A DNA stretch of 46,948 nucleotides from an uncultured Bacilli bacterium (GTDB lineage Bacteria > Bacillota_I > Bacilli_A > RF39 > UBA660). A program made the position numbers and the translations under genes. Below the pieces are notes generated by a model that was not told the DNA's origin, did no database searches, and was given only the letters and a program-made list of their open reading frames with translations. Positions 31,826 to 41,369 of this stretch are shown one piece after another; within the stretch, counting starts at the first letter, position 1, and each line of letters starts with the position of its first letter. The stretch lies in NCBI GenBank assembly GCA_910576795.1, contig CAJTIX010000009.1, positions 1 to 46,948 of the forward strand. Direction: 5' to 3'.

Positions 31826-34163
31826 ATGTTAAAAGAAAAACAAAATAAGCAAGAAGTGAAATTGAGTGGAAATGATAAAGAAAATGAACTAGAAATAAAA
31901 TTAAATGAGAGGGATAAGGACAGATATCGGTATATTCTAACTGAAAATCTAAAATGGGAAAGGGAAACCCCTAGTATAGGTCATATATTAAAATCCATTG
32001 AAGAAGAAGGTTGGCTTGATAGAAATTTCAACAATGAATATATATGGTCAAATGAACGTGCCACATATTTTATTGAAACCATCTTATTAAAGTATGAAAT
32101 TCAACCAATTATAATTTATACAAATAATGATAGGAATGTTGTTTGTGATGGTTTTCAACGTCTAACTGTAATCAAAATGTTTGTAAACAATGAACTACGC
32201 TTATCAGAAAAAGGATTACATCAATTATCATTTTTAAAAGGTAAAACCTTTAATGATCTAGATAAAGAAGACCAGGATTATTTTCTTAATAACTATAGTT
32301 TGGAATTGAAAAGATTCAAAACCATTAAATCCAATTTAAATTTGACATTAGCAGATGATGAATATATTGAAAAACAGCTTTACCTTCGTAATAACTCAGG
32401 TATTGAATTAAAACCATTTCAAATGCAAAAAGCATCCTATTTTGATGAACCCATTACTTCCAAAATTACTTCTATGTTACGCGAAGATGAAAAATTTAGA
32501 AATGATTTAATCGCACTTAAAATACTAGATCCAAAGAAAAAAAGAAATATGATTGATGAAGGAATGGTACGTGTTCGTGAATTGATCGCAGGTACTTATT
32601 GTCCTATCGGAAGATTTCTTCATTTTGCAACCAAAGAAGATCGTATGAAAAAAGGATATATCCCATATATTTACGGAGAAAAACAAGAAGAGATTATAAT
32701 GATTTTCAATCAAACAGTAGAAAGATTAATACAGCTAATCAACCATCCTATTTTTCAACAAAATCCAAAATTGAATACTAGGCGATTTCTATTTTGTACT
32801 TATTGGTTATTGGCAGTTTGTTTAAAGGACAATGTTTTTCCAATTGAAAAATTCAATATAGAAGAATACATTAATTTCTGTATTGCGAGAGACACCAAAC
32901 CAAGTTATTTTAAGCATGATGAAATGCACCAAATAAGACCATTAAAAGATGTGTATCAACTTGTAATGGATTATGCCCAACATAGATTTTCTGTAAATAT
33001 GAATCATTATTTTGAACAGGACAAAAAATTACCAATTGAAAAAGAAGAATATGCAGTCGCAACAAATTTTCAGGATTTAAAAAACATTCAGTATAAAATA
33101 AGTAGTATGAATAGAACCATTGATGAGGTATGCGATTTGATGGAAAAAAGAGTGTTTATATTACGCGGTCCATACCAGCGTCAAGAGGAAATAAACCTAA
33201 AACAGGCATCTTGCCAAATAGAAAGTCTATTTATGGACATTCCTCTTCCGAAAATCATCATACATCAATATCAAGAAAATGGAAGAGAAATCTATGAGGT
33301 TTTAGATGGCCAACAGCGACTTGCGTCCATCATTGGGTTCAAAGGAAGGTTGTATTTGAATGAACTTGGTGAACTAGAAAAAACACAAAAACATAAATTC
33401 CAATTACAGGGATTAAAAGTACTTACGGATTATAATGGTAAAACTTTTGATGGTAAGAATAATATTAGTGAGTATCTCCAAAAGAAAATTGATAAATATG
33501 TACTCGAATTTTCTATTATAAAAGAATCGGAAAATTCTTTATATAGCCCAAAACAGAATTTTAAAAGAATTAACGAAAGTATAAATAATTTAAAAGAAAA
33601 CACATATCGTCGTTGGAATGTAGAATGTGATAAAACAGTAATGGACTCAATTGAAAATACTGTCAAAAAACATATTGGAATTTTTTTTTCCACCTTTCAA
33701 AGATTTATACAAAAAATATCATGCAATTTTTACAACATGTGTATATTATGAATTTCACAAAAAAGATAAGACGGATTTGATAAGTAAGTGGAGAATGATT
33801 AGCAAAAAAGAGATTAGTAATTGGTTAGATAAGATTCAAGATGATAACCGTTATTATTATATGACTAGTATCGAACACGTAGATGAGAGATTGACACGGA
33901 TTGAAAAATGGCTATCTACTATAAAAGAAGATTTCTACGAGTTGATCCACTGTAAAAAATATCAAATTGGGGAAGAAAGAGTGGTATTGTTATATTTCCT
34001 ATTATTTGATATAAAAGAAGAAATATTACTTCGTAAAGCATTTGAAATAAGGTCAATTTTGCATGAATTCTATAGTCAAATGACGCAACATAAAAGAAAA
34101 GATTTCACAAATTTTGTATATGAAACAAAAGTAAAAATCAATCGTTCCACTAATGGAATTTAA
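31826..34163 (+). pseudogene. tandem-DUF262 (GmrS/ParB-like) protein, frameshifted at a T9 tract
   Basis: Two DUF262 domains in one chain. The first has ATYFIETILLKYEIQPIII and DGFQRLT (D108). The second has GPYQR near 450 and DGQQRLAS (D494). This DGQQR motif marks the ParB/sulfiredoxin-like nuclease/NTPase fold of GmrS-type restriction proteins, which act against modified phage DNA. The frame read from 31826 ends at 33751. After the T9 run 33681-33689 the other frame continues sensibly (FPPFKDLYKKYHAIFTT) to 34163. Removing one T gives one protein of 778 residues. The DUF1524/HNH half of GmrSD is not visible. Ribosome binding site GGGAG. It may be a pseudogene, or expressed by slippage. Confidence 0.8.
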
Positions 34164-34179
34164 AAAATTCCTTTTTTCT
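34155..34179 (+). terminator. terminator of the DUF262 gene
   Basis: GGAATTT (34155-34161) pairs with AAATTCC (34165-34171), then T6. It overlaps the stop codon of the downstream frame, which supports that frame being the true C-terminus. Confidence 0.7.
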
Positions 34180-34250
34180 TATTGAATTATGACAAATTTT
34201 TCATTTATTTTATAAAATACATGGTAAAATAGTAATAAGTGGTGAAGTGT

Positions 34251-35771
34251 ATGATAAAAAATAAAAAGTGGATAAAACCTTATTTATATTGTTTTGGTAT
34301 TGCCTTTTTATTTCTAATGATTTGTAGTAAAAATTCCTTTTTATATCGTATCAATGATTGGGTTGATGCCAATGCCTTTTTTACAGTAGGAAAAGGAATG
34401 GTAAGAGGTGTTGTTCCTTATCAATCTTTGTTTGAACAAAAAGGACCTCTTTTATATCTGATTTATGGAATTGGATCGCTGATCAGTTACAGGAGTTTTT
34501 TAGGTGTATTTATTCTAGAAGTATTGTCTTTTTCTATATTTCTCTATTATACATATAAAATAATTACTCTATTCTTCGAAGAAAAAAAAGCTTATTTGAT
34601 TATTCCCATTTTTACACTATCGATTGTAACCTTAGGATCATTCAGTCATGGCGGAAGTGTAGAAGAATTTAGTTTATCTCTTTTTATGATTTCCTTTTAC
34701 TATTTGATTTCTTATTTAAAAGAGAAAGATATTTTAATTTCTAGAAAGACTGTTTTCTTAGTAGGTATATTAGCAGGCTCTATTTTATGGATGAAATATA
34801 CACTTCTTGGATTTTGGTTTGGATGGATGATGTGTGTATTTGCAATTCAATGTTATAACAAACAATATAAAGCAGCATTTGAAAATTGTTTCATTTATCT
34901 ATTGGGAATGTTAGTCGCAACCATTCCTTGGTTGATTTACTTTGGACTGCACAATGCTTTAGGTGATTTATGGAATGTTTATTTTGTTGTCAATATGAAT
35001 GCTTATTCCAGTACGAGCTCTATAATCACTAAAATTACAAATACTCTATCCCTTTTATTTAAAAATTTGTTTGATAATCTTCCAACATTCTTGGGAATTG
35101 TGGTTGGTTTCTTCTTACTTTTCCAAAAAGGGAATCAATGGGGGAAAAAGGGAGCTAATATCACTTTACTTACTTGTATGTTAACAACGGGAATCTTTAT
35201 TTATGTTGGTGGAACCAGTTTCCATTACTATCCGTTTGTTTTGACACCTTTTATCTTAATTGGATTTTTAATCTTTTTATCTTATTCATCCAAACAGGAA
35301 TGGAAAATCTCAAATTTGGGTTGTATCTTTTTAAGTTTTCTAGCTCTCTATACTATGTGTGGAAATACGAAAATGATCAAATGGAGTAAAGAGGATTATG
35401 CACAATATCGTTTTGCAGAAAGAATTATGAAAAGTGAAGACAAAACAGTGTTAAATTATGGCTTTTTAGATGGCGGTTTTTATACCACTACTGGTAATAT
35501 TCCAGAATTTTATTACTTTATGAAAAATAATATTGACTATGAAAGATACCCTGAAATGATGGATCAACAAAGAGCTTACATTCGTGAGAAAAAACCACAC
35601 TTTGTAATTTTACAAAAAGAAAGTGTAATAGACCGTATTGCGCTTTTAAAAAAAGGAAATGTGTTAGATGAACTTCCCTCTATTTCAAAAGATTATAAGC
35701 TCATAGATTATCATACACAAAGATATCAAACAAAAATGGTCACTTATTTCTTATATGAAAGACTATCATAA
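34251..35771 (+). CDS. GT-C fold membrane glycosyltransferase (GT39/ArnT-like)
   Basis: A 506-residue protein with about ten membrane segments. The first extracytoplasmic loop has WVDANAFFTVGKGMVRG, then VPYQSLFEQKGPLLYLIYG. This is the acidic-motif loop and the PY-x-x-x-F-x-KGP pattern of bacterial GT39-like lipid-sugar-dependent glycosyltransferases. The C-terminal about 110 residues are a small soluble domain. It probably transfers sugars from polyprenyl-phosphate carriers outside the membrane, so it would modify the polymer made by the following genes. ATG 34251 (GGTGAAG upstream) is preferred to GTG 34239. TGGTAAAAT at 34222-34230 is an extended -10 promoter. Confidence 0.8.
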   Translation: MIKNKKWIKPYLYCFGIAFLFLMICSKNSFLYRINDWVDANAFFTVGKGMVRGVVPYQSLFEQKGPLLYLIYGIGSLISYRSFLGVFILEVLSFSIFLYYTYKIITLFFEEKKAYLIIPIFTLSIVTLGSFSHGGSVEEFSLSLFMISFYYLISYLKEKDILISRKTVFLVGILAGSILWMKYTLLGFWFGWMMCVFAIQCYNKQYKAAFENCFIYLLGMLVATIPWLIYFGLHNALGDLWNVYFVVNMNAYSSTSSIITKITNTLSLLFKNLFDNLPTFLGIVVGFFLLFQKGNQWGKKGANITLLTCMLTTGIFIYVGGTSFHYYPFVLTPFILIGFLIFLSYSSKQEWKISNLGCIFLSFLALYTMCGNTKMIKWSKEDYAQYRFAERIMKSEDKTVLNYGFLDGGFYTTTGNIPEFYYFMKNNIDYERYPEMMDQQRAYIREKKPHFVILQKESVIDRIALLKKGNVLDELPSISKDYKLIDYHTQRYQTKMVTYFLYERLS

Positions 35772-35793
35772 TACGGAATTTCCGTATTTTTTT
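35769..35793 (+). terminator. terminator of the GT-C gene
   Basis: AATACGGA (35770-35777) pairs with TCCGTATT (35781-35788), then T5. Confidence 0.75.
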
Positions 35794-35872
35794 GTCAACA
35801 AATGTCAACTTTATATATTTTTAATAAAGGGTTTTTATTCGCTATGGTATACTCATAATAGGAGTGATTTGG

Positions 35873-37546
35873 GTGAGAGAAAATATTCGAATGTTTCAAA
35901 ATTGGTACCGTGTTGCGAAACCGAGCAAAAAATATTTTTTCATTGCTTTTATAACGGTTTTAGGTGCTTCTATTTGTAGTATTATTGAACCTATATTCGC
36001 AGCCAATGTAATTACCAATATCAATCTTGGAAAATACAATTTGGTTTACTTATTTTTAACGATAGGTTTTTTATTTATTGTATTACGTAAGGGATTCTGG
36101 GATATCAATTATCGGATTTATTATAAATTGTTAAGACATACTTATATGAACTTGGAAGAAAAAATTTTTGATAAAATTGCGAATGCGAATGATATTAATT
36201 TTGAGACGAATTCCAAAGAAAAACTAATCAATATCATTCATAATGACGTATACAATGTGGCCAATTTTTCAGATTTACTTGCAACCAGAACTGCGAGATT
36301 ACTAAGGTTAATTCTTACCATTGGTGCAATCTTTTTCATTAATGTACCAGTTGCTTGTGTCATCATTTTAGTGGATATTTTAAATTTCTTTATTTTGAAT
36401 TGGATTAACAACCGAATTGCGAAAACCAACAAAAGAATTTCAGAGGCACATGATATTCAATATGAAAGTTTTTCAGAAGTAATGGATTCCAAAGAGATTA
36501 TGAAGGATTTGAATGTTACCAAACAAGTCAAACGTAGATTTTTAAACAGTTGTAATGGATATATAAAAGAGAAAAATCAGTGGAATATTGACTATTGTTT
36601 TTTAGATCAATATTTCCACGTCTTTTATCAGTTTGTCATTTATGCGATGACGATATTTATTGTATACATGGTATCAAAGGGACAAGTATCTTTAACATTA
36701 TACTTTTTGATTGTTCCATACTTAAGTTCAGGTATTGAAGTTGCGAATGATTTTATGACCATTTTAACAGAAATCAAAAAGGCCAATATTTCTACCAATC
36801 GTGTTTCTATTATACTCAATTTTACAGAGAAGGAATTGCTTGCTTTTGGAAATAATAAAACAGATGATATTTTAGGTAACATTGATTTTAAAAATGTAAG
36901 TTATACAAGTACGAATGGAGATGTACATAATAGTCGTCTCAAAGATATCTCATTTCATATTCCTGAAAATGAAACTGTATTATTTTTAGGACAAAGAAAC
37001 TGTGGAAAACGTACTATTTTCAATCTACTTAGAAGAGAAATTAGACAAGATCTTGGCGATATTTATGTGGACGGAATTCATATTTGGGATTATACAGAAA
37101 AGGTGCACAAAACCAATGTCAATTATCTTACAACAAAGCCTTATTTCTTTCATGGTAGCATTATGAAAAATCTAGAAATGATATGTCGTGATAGAAGCAA
37201 AATTAAAGAAGTCTGTAAATCCTTAGGATTAGATGATTACATCAATACTTTGCCGAAAAAATATCGTACCGATTTATCTACCTTACCAGAAGGGAAAAAA
37301 TATTTAGTTGGGCTTGCTAGAACGTTACTTACCCAAAGTGAAATTATTATGTTATATGAATTTCCAATTTCTCTTTCGAAAACAGAAAAAGAAAATATTA
37401 AAAAAGTATTGGATCAATTATATGGTAAAAGAACCATTTTGATTTTTTCAGCAAGTGAAGAATGTATGGAACTCGCATCAGAGGTAATCAAAATAGAACG
37501 TGGTTTGGTTCAATCGATTCGCAAAATGAAAAAACAGAAGATTTAA
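35873..37546 (+). CDS. ABC-exporter-like protein with degenerate ATPase motifs
   Basis: A 557-residue half-transporter: an N-terminal six-helix ABC exporter domain (about 1-310) and a C-terminal nucleotide-binding domain. The usual order of NBD motifs is present but every one is altered. Walker A is GQRNCGKRT (the Ser/Thr after Lys is Arg). The Q-loop Gln is missing (LTTKPYFF). The signature LSGGQ is LPEGK. The Walker B end is IIMLYEFP instead of LLDEP. The H-loop His is replaced (FSASEE). It probably binds ATP poorly and does not hydrolyse it. GTG 35873 has AGGAGTG upstream. It lies in the wall-glycan cluster with its own extended -10 (TGGTATACT) and terminator. It may act as a lipid-linked glycan scaffold, or with a partner. 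Confidence 0.8.
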   Translation: MRENIRMFQNWYRVAKPSKKYFFIAFITVLGASICSIIEPIFAANVITNINLGKYNLVYLFLTIGFLFIVLRKGFWDINYRIYYKLLRHTYMNLEEKIFDKIANANDINFETNSKEKLINIIHNDVYNVANFSDLLATRTARLLRLILTIGAIFFINVPVACVIILVDILNFFILNWINNRIAKTNKRISEAHDIQYESFSEVMDSKEIMKDLNVTKQVKRRFLNSCNGYIKEKNQWNIDYCFLDQYFHVFYQFVIYAMTIFIVYMVSKGQVSLTLYFLIVPYLSSGIEVANDFMTILTEIKKANISTNRVSIILNFTEKELLAFGNNKTDDILGNIDFKNVSYTSTNGDVHNSRLKDISFHIPENETVLFLGQRNCGKRTIFNLLRREIRQDLGDIYVDGIHIWDYTEKVHKTNVNYLTTKPYFFHGSIMKNLEMICRDRSKIKEVCKSLGLDDYINTLPKKYRTDLSTLPEGKKYLVGLARTLLTQSEIIMLYEFPISLSKTEKENIKKVLDQLYGKRTILIFSASEECMELASEVIKIERGLVQSIRKMKKQKI

Positions 37547-37550
37547 ACGG

Positions 37551-37572
37551 GAAGTATCAAATGATACTTTTT
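37551..37572 (+). terminator. terminator of the ABC-like gene
   Basis: AAGTATC (37552-37558), loop AAAT, GATACTT (37563-37569), then T3. Confidence 0.65.
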
Positions 37573-37628
37573 CTAGTATTTAAATTTACATTTTGGTATA
37601 ATGGAAATGAAATAGAATGGATGATATC

Positions 37629-38900
37629 ATGAAAAAAATAAACGAGTGGATTCGAATTCATATCCAAACAATCATTGTATGGTTTTTATTATTAGGACCA
37701 ATTTTTGATTGTGTAACCGCACTTTCCATCCATTTATTACACATTTCATTTACAGGTATTATGGTCATTAAAATTTTGTTTTTAGGACTCTTATTATATG
37801 ATTTATTTTTTATAAGCAAATGTCGGTATAAACATAAAATAATATTCATGATATCTCTATTAATTACCTATATGATTTTATTTACAGTACAAGTGTTTTT
37901 CCAAAAGGGAACTGACGTTATTTTCTATGAATGTCAATCTATGGTAAGGACTTTTTTCTTTCCTATGGTCTTACTTTTACTTTACAATTTACATTTGGAA
38001 GAAAGACTTAAAATCAACTCCAAATATTTATGCTATGTATTGTTGCTTTATCTTGGGTTCATCCTTTTTCCTATTTTGACCCATACAGGTTTTAGTAGCT
38101 ATGCATATAGTAAAACAGGAACCATTGGGTGGTTTTATTCCACAAATGAAATTGGAGGAATTTTATCTATTTTATTTCCATTTTTATTCTATCGTTTCAT
38201 GAATCATAAAAAATGGGTTCTGTTACTTGGCATGGTGATTCTTCTGGGTGTTTATTTTGCGATAGGAACCAAAGTTCCGATTTTAAGTGTAATGATTACA
38301 ATTGTCATTTTTGGAATTTCCTATATTACGCAACTGTTCCAAAAACATAAATGGAATCAGCTTTCTTATCTTGGGATTGGATTGATTCTTGGAATCGTTT
38401 CATTGATTTTCGTTGTACCAAAGACGTCTTTTTATAAAAATATTCAAATTCACTTAGATTTTTTAGAGATTCATTCCATATCTGACTTACTTACGGTGGA
38501 TAAAATAGATCATTTCATATTTAGTGAACGTGTTACTTTTTTAAGTAACACAGTAGAAAATTATCAAAAAGCACCATGGAATCAGAAATTATTAGGAATT
38601 GGGTACATTGAGAATTACGCAACAGATCATGTCAACATGAAATTAATTGAAATGGATTATTATGATATTGTACTAAGACATGGCATTTTAGGTGGAATTC
38701 TATATTTTATTCCTTTGCTATGGATACTCATTTTGATATGGAAAAATAGGAAGGTTCATTTCAAACTAGACTATCTTGTTAGTATTTTGCTCATTTTATT
38801 ACTTTCTTTATTTTCAGGTCATATTATCACATCTCCTTCTGTGAGTATATTAGTTGCTTATATTTTGCTTGGTGGTTTAGAAAGGAGCAATGTTAAGTGA
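37629..38900 (+). CDS. O-antigen ligase/polymerase-like membrane protein (Wzy/WaaL type)
   Basis: A membrane protein of about 423 residues with about ten helices. It shows the pattern of O-antigen ligase/polymerase proteins: GWFYSTNEIGGILSILFPF, the KVPILSVMIT segment, a large loop with LLGIGYIEN, and RHGILGGILYF near the end. Such enzymes join lipid-linked glycan repeats or attach them to an acceptor. ATG 37629 is preferred to ATG 37617: the extended -10 TGGTATAAT (37594-37602) would place transcription start near 37609, leaving no leader for 37617. Its stop codon overlaps the next start (GTGA), so the two genes are translationally coupled. Confidence 0.8.
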   Translation: MKKINEWIRIHIQTIIVWFLLLGPIFDCVTALSIHLLHISFTGIMVIKILFLGLLLYDLFFISKCRYKHKIIFMISLLITYMILFTVQVFFQKGTDVIFYECQSMVRTFFFPMVLLLLYNLHLEERLKINSKYLCYVLLLYLGFILFPILTHTGFSSYAYSKTGTIGWFYSTNEIGGILSILFPFLFYRFMNHKKWVLLLGMVILLGVYFAIGTKVPILSVMITIVIFGISYITQLFQKHKWNQLSYLGIGLILGIVSLIFVVPKTSFYKNIQIHLDFLEIHSISDLLTVDKIDHFIFSERVTFLSNTVENYQKAPWNQKLLGIGYIENYATDHVNMKLIEMDYYDIVLRHGILGGILYFIPLLWILILIWKNRKVHFKLDYLVSILLILLLSLFSGHIITSPSVSILVAYILLGGLERSNVK

Positions 38901-39760
38901 AAACAGGATTCGTAATGGTCAATTATAATGATTATGAAAATGTGAAAAAAATGGTAGAAATGGTTTCATCCTATTCAATCATTGATACCATTGTAATTGT
39001 AGATAATTGTTCCACAGATGACTCTCTTTCTAAAATCAAAAAATTAGAAAATGAAAAAATAGTAATATTAGAAAATGCCCATAATGGCGGTTATGGGGCT
39101 GGGTTAAATAGGGGCGCAAAATACTTGGTGGAACAATATGGTGATTGTATCATCATTATGAGTAATACTGATATTGTAATTTATAGTGAAAAAGATATTC
39201 AAACTTTGATTGAAACCTTTGATGACAAGACTGCAGTAGTAGCACCTATGATTAGAGAACATACAGGATACAATTGTGGATGGAAAGTACCTTCACCCTG
39301 GCAAGATATTCTACTCAGTTTACCTGGTGTTTATAAAAAATATCAAAGAAAAATGCATTATACAGTAGAACAAGTGAAACATAATATTGTAGAGGTAGAA
39401 GCTGTATCAGGAAGTTTCTTTCTGATCAAGGGAAAAGATTTAGAAACAGTAGGTTATTTTGATGAAAATATGTTTTTATATTATGAAGAAAATGTGTTAG
39501 CAAAAAAATTACAACAAATACATCAAAAAACAGTAATCAATGGAAATGTAGAAGTATTCCATAACCATTCTGTTACGATTGATCAAGTACATACCAGTGT
39601 TCAAAAATATAAAAATTTAAAAAGAAGCCAATATTATTTTCAAAGCAAATATAACCATGCAGGAATCTTGAATCAAATTCTTATGAAAATACTATTTACG
39701 TTCTTTGCGTTTTGTCTTAAGATAAGAGCAACTGTAAATAGAGATAAAAAAGTCATATAA
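38897..39760 (+). CDS. GT2 family glycosyltransferase (rhamnosyltransferase-like)
   Basis: A 287-residue GT-A fold enzyme. The N-terminus KTGFVMVNYNDYENV and IVIVDNCSTDDS is the nucleotide-sugar site. The D-x-D-type motif is SNTDIVI near residue 95. The acceptor region has SGSFFLIKGKDLETVGYFDE, then MFLYYEE, typical of rhamnosyltransferase-like GT2 proteins. Start GTG 38897 overlaps the previous stop by 4 bp, with AAAGGAG upstream. A short basic hydrophobic tail suggests membrane association. Confidence 0.88.
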   Translation: MKTGFVMVNYNDYENVKKMVEMVSSYSIIDTIVIVDNCSTDDSLSKIKKLENEKIVILENAHNGGYGAGLNRGAKYLVEQYGDCIIIMSNTDIVIYSEKDIQTLIETFDDKTAVVAPMIREHTGYNCGWKVPSPWQDILLSLPGVYKKYQRKMHYTVEQVKHNIVEVEAVSGSFFLIKGKDLETVGYFDENMFLYYEENVLAKKLQQIHQKTVINGNVEVFHNHSVTIDQVHTSVQKYKNLKRSQYYFQSKYNHAGILNQILMKILFTFFAFCLKIRATVNRDKKVI

Positions 39761-39773
39761 TTATGGCTTTTTA
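39748..39773 (+). terminator. terminator after the 38897 GT2 gene
   Basis: AAAAGTCAT (39748-39756) pairs with ATGGCTTTT (39763-39771), one G-T pair, T tail. It overlaps the stop codon. TGTTATAAT (39774-39782) directly downstream looks like an extended -10 for the exporter operon. Confidence 0.6.
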
Positions 39774-39809
39774 TGTTATAATAATGATAAGTATGTTATG
39801 GAGGTAGTT

Positions 39810-40547
39810 ATGGCAAAACAGGATATCGCAATTGATGTACAAAACATGACCAAATCATTTAAGGTGTTCTATGATAAACCAAGTACATTAAAAGAAAGAC
39901 TTGTTTTTTGGAACAAAAAGAAAAGTGAAAGTAGAAAAGTATTGGATCATATCAATTTACAGATCAAAAAAGGTGAAACAGTTGCTTTAATTGGTACCAA
40001 TGGTAGTGGAAAAAGTACATTGTTAAAACTAATGACTAAAATTATATATCCAACCAAAGGTAAAATTCTAACAAATGGGAAATTGACCTCTTTACTTGAA
40101 TTAGGAGCAGGCTTTCATCCTGACTTTACAGGAAGAGAAAATATTTATTTCAATGCCTCTATTTTTGGTTTGACGAAAAAAGAAATTGAAAAAAGAATGG
40201 ATGATATTATTTCTTTCTCTGAATTGGAAGAATTTATTGACAATCCCATTCGAACTTATTCCTCTGGTATGTATATGCGACTCGCATTCTCTGTTGCCAT
40301 CAATGTAGATGCTGAAATCCTTTTGATTGATGAAATTTTAGCAGTAGGAGATCAACATTTTCAAGATAAGTGTTTTGCAAAACTACAAGAACTCAAAAAT
40401 AGTGACAAAACAATCGTCATTGTAAGTCATGCTTTAGAATCGATTAAACAGTTATGTAATCGGGCAATATGGATTTATAATGGGGAAGTGAAAATGGATG
40501 GTGCGACAGAAGAAGTAGTGGAAGAATATATCAAAGTCTGTGGGTAG
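39810..40547 (+). CDS. polysaccharide/teichoic-acid ABC exporter ATPase (Wzt/TagH type)
   Basis: A 246-residue ATPase with all motifs intact: Walker A LIGTNGSGKSTLL, the family-specific LLELGAGFHPDFTGRENI after the Q-loop region, signature YSSGMYMRLAFS, Walker B ILLIDEILAVGD and H-loop IVSHALE. These are diagnostic for Wzt/TagH-type exporters of lipid-linked polysaccharide. It has no C-terminal carbohydrate-binding domain, so export probably does not depend on a terminal sugar cap. ATG 39810 has GGAGGT upstream. It is followed after 7 bp by its permease gene. Confidence 0.93.
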   Translation: MAKQDIAIDVQNMTKSFKVFYDKPSTLKERLVFWNKKKSESRKVLDHINLQIKKGETVALIGTNGSGKSTLLKLMTKIIYPTKGKILTNGKLTSLLELGAGFHPDFTGRENIYFNASIFGLTKKEIEKRMDDIISFSELEEFIDNPIRTYSSGMYMRLAFSVAINVDAEILLIDEILAVGDQHFQDKCFAKLQELKNSDKTIVIVSHALESIKQLCNRAIWIYNGEVKMDGATEEVVEEYIKVCG

Positions 40548-40554
40548 GTGACAT

Positions 40555-41325
40555 ATGTTTAAAAATTTATACAATTATAGAGAATTACTGAAAAGTAATG
40601 TCAAAAAAGAAATTAGAGGAAAATACAAGGGATCTTTTTTAGGGATACTATGGTCATTTGTCAATCCATTGTTACAAGTACTGGTATACGCAATTATATT
40701 CCCTATTATTTTGAAAAGTCCAGAACCAAATTATGTAGTATTTTTAATTATTGGTATATTACCTTGGACATGGTTTACTACTTCCCTAAGTCAAGGAACC
40801 TATACTATTTTGGGAAATGCAGGTATTATCAAAAAAGTGTATTTTCCAAGAGAAATATTGCCTATATCTGTTGTAACGAGTGGCTTAATTAACTATTTGA
40901 TCTCTTGTCTCATTATTTTTGCATTTTTGCTATTTAGTGGAATTGGGTTTAGTGGATATTTAGTATACCTACCACTTGTGATTCTTGTACAATATGTAAT
41001 TACATTAGGAATTGTATTTATTACAAGTGCGATTAATGTATATATTAGAGATGCTGAATATATTATCAATTTTATTGTCAATATGTTATTCTATGCAACT
41101 CCAATCTTATATTCACCAGATGTATTTGCCCATACGAAATTTAGTGCCTTGATTCAGTTGAATCCTCTTGCAACTATAATCAACAGCTATCGTGATATTT
41201 TATACCACCAGACCTTACCTGATTTGAAAATGCTATTGCTGGTATTGGTTACGGGTTTAGTAATCTTACTAGTTGGAATTCGGGTATTTAGAAAATTAGA
41301 ACGTGGATTTGCAGAGGAGGTATAG
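40555..41325 (+). CDS. polysaccharide/teichoic-acid ABC exporter permease (Wzm/TagG type)
   Basis: A 256-residue ABC-2 permease with about six membrane helices. The N-terminal amphipathic segment reads YRELLKSNVKKEIRGKYKGS, then LGILWSFVNPLLQVLVY, the classic Wzm/TagG beginning. NPLATIINSYRDILYH near the end is also typical. With the ATPase upstream it forms the channel that moves undecaprenyl-linked glycan across the membrane. The ribosome binding site is TAGGTGA, and the start lies 7 bp after the ATPase stop. Confidence 0.93.
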   Translation: MFKNLYNYRELLKSNVKKEIRGKYKGSFLGILWSFVNPLLQVLVYAIIFPIILKSPEPNYVVFLIIGILPWTWFTTSLSQGTYTILGNAGIIKKVYFPREILPISVVTSGLINYLISCLIIFAFLLFSGIGFSGYLVYLPLVILVQYVITLGIVFITSAINVYIRDAEYIINFIVNMLFYATPILYSPDVFAHTKFSALIQLNPLATIINSYRDILYHQTLPDLKMLLLVLVTGLVILLVGIRVFRKLERGFAEEV

Positions 41326-41369
41326 TAATTTAGTAAAAATTGATAATACTACATAAAGAAGGTGAAAAA

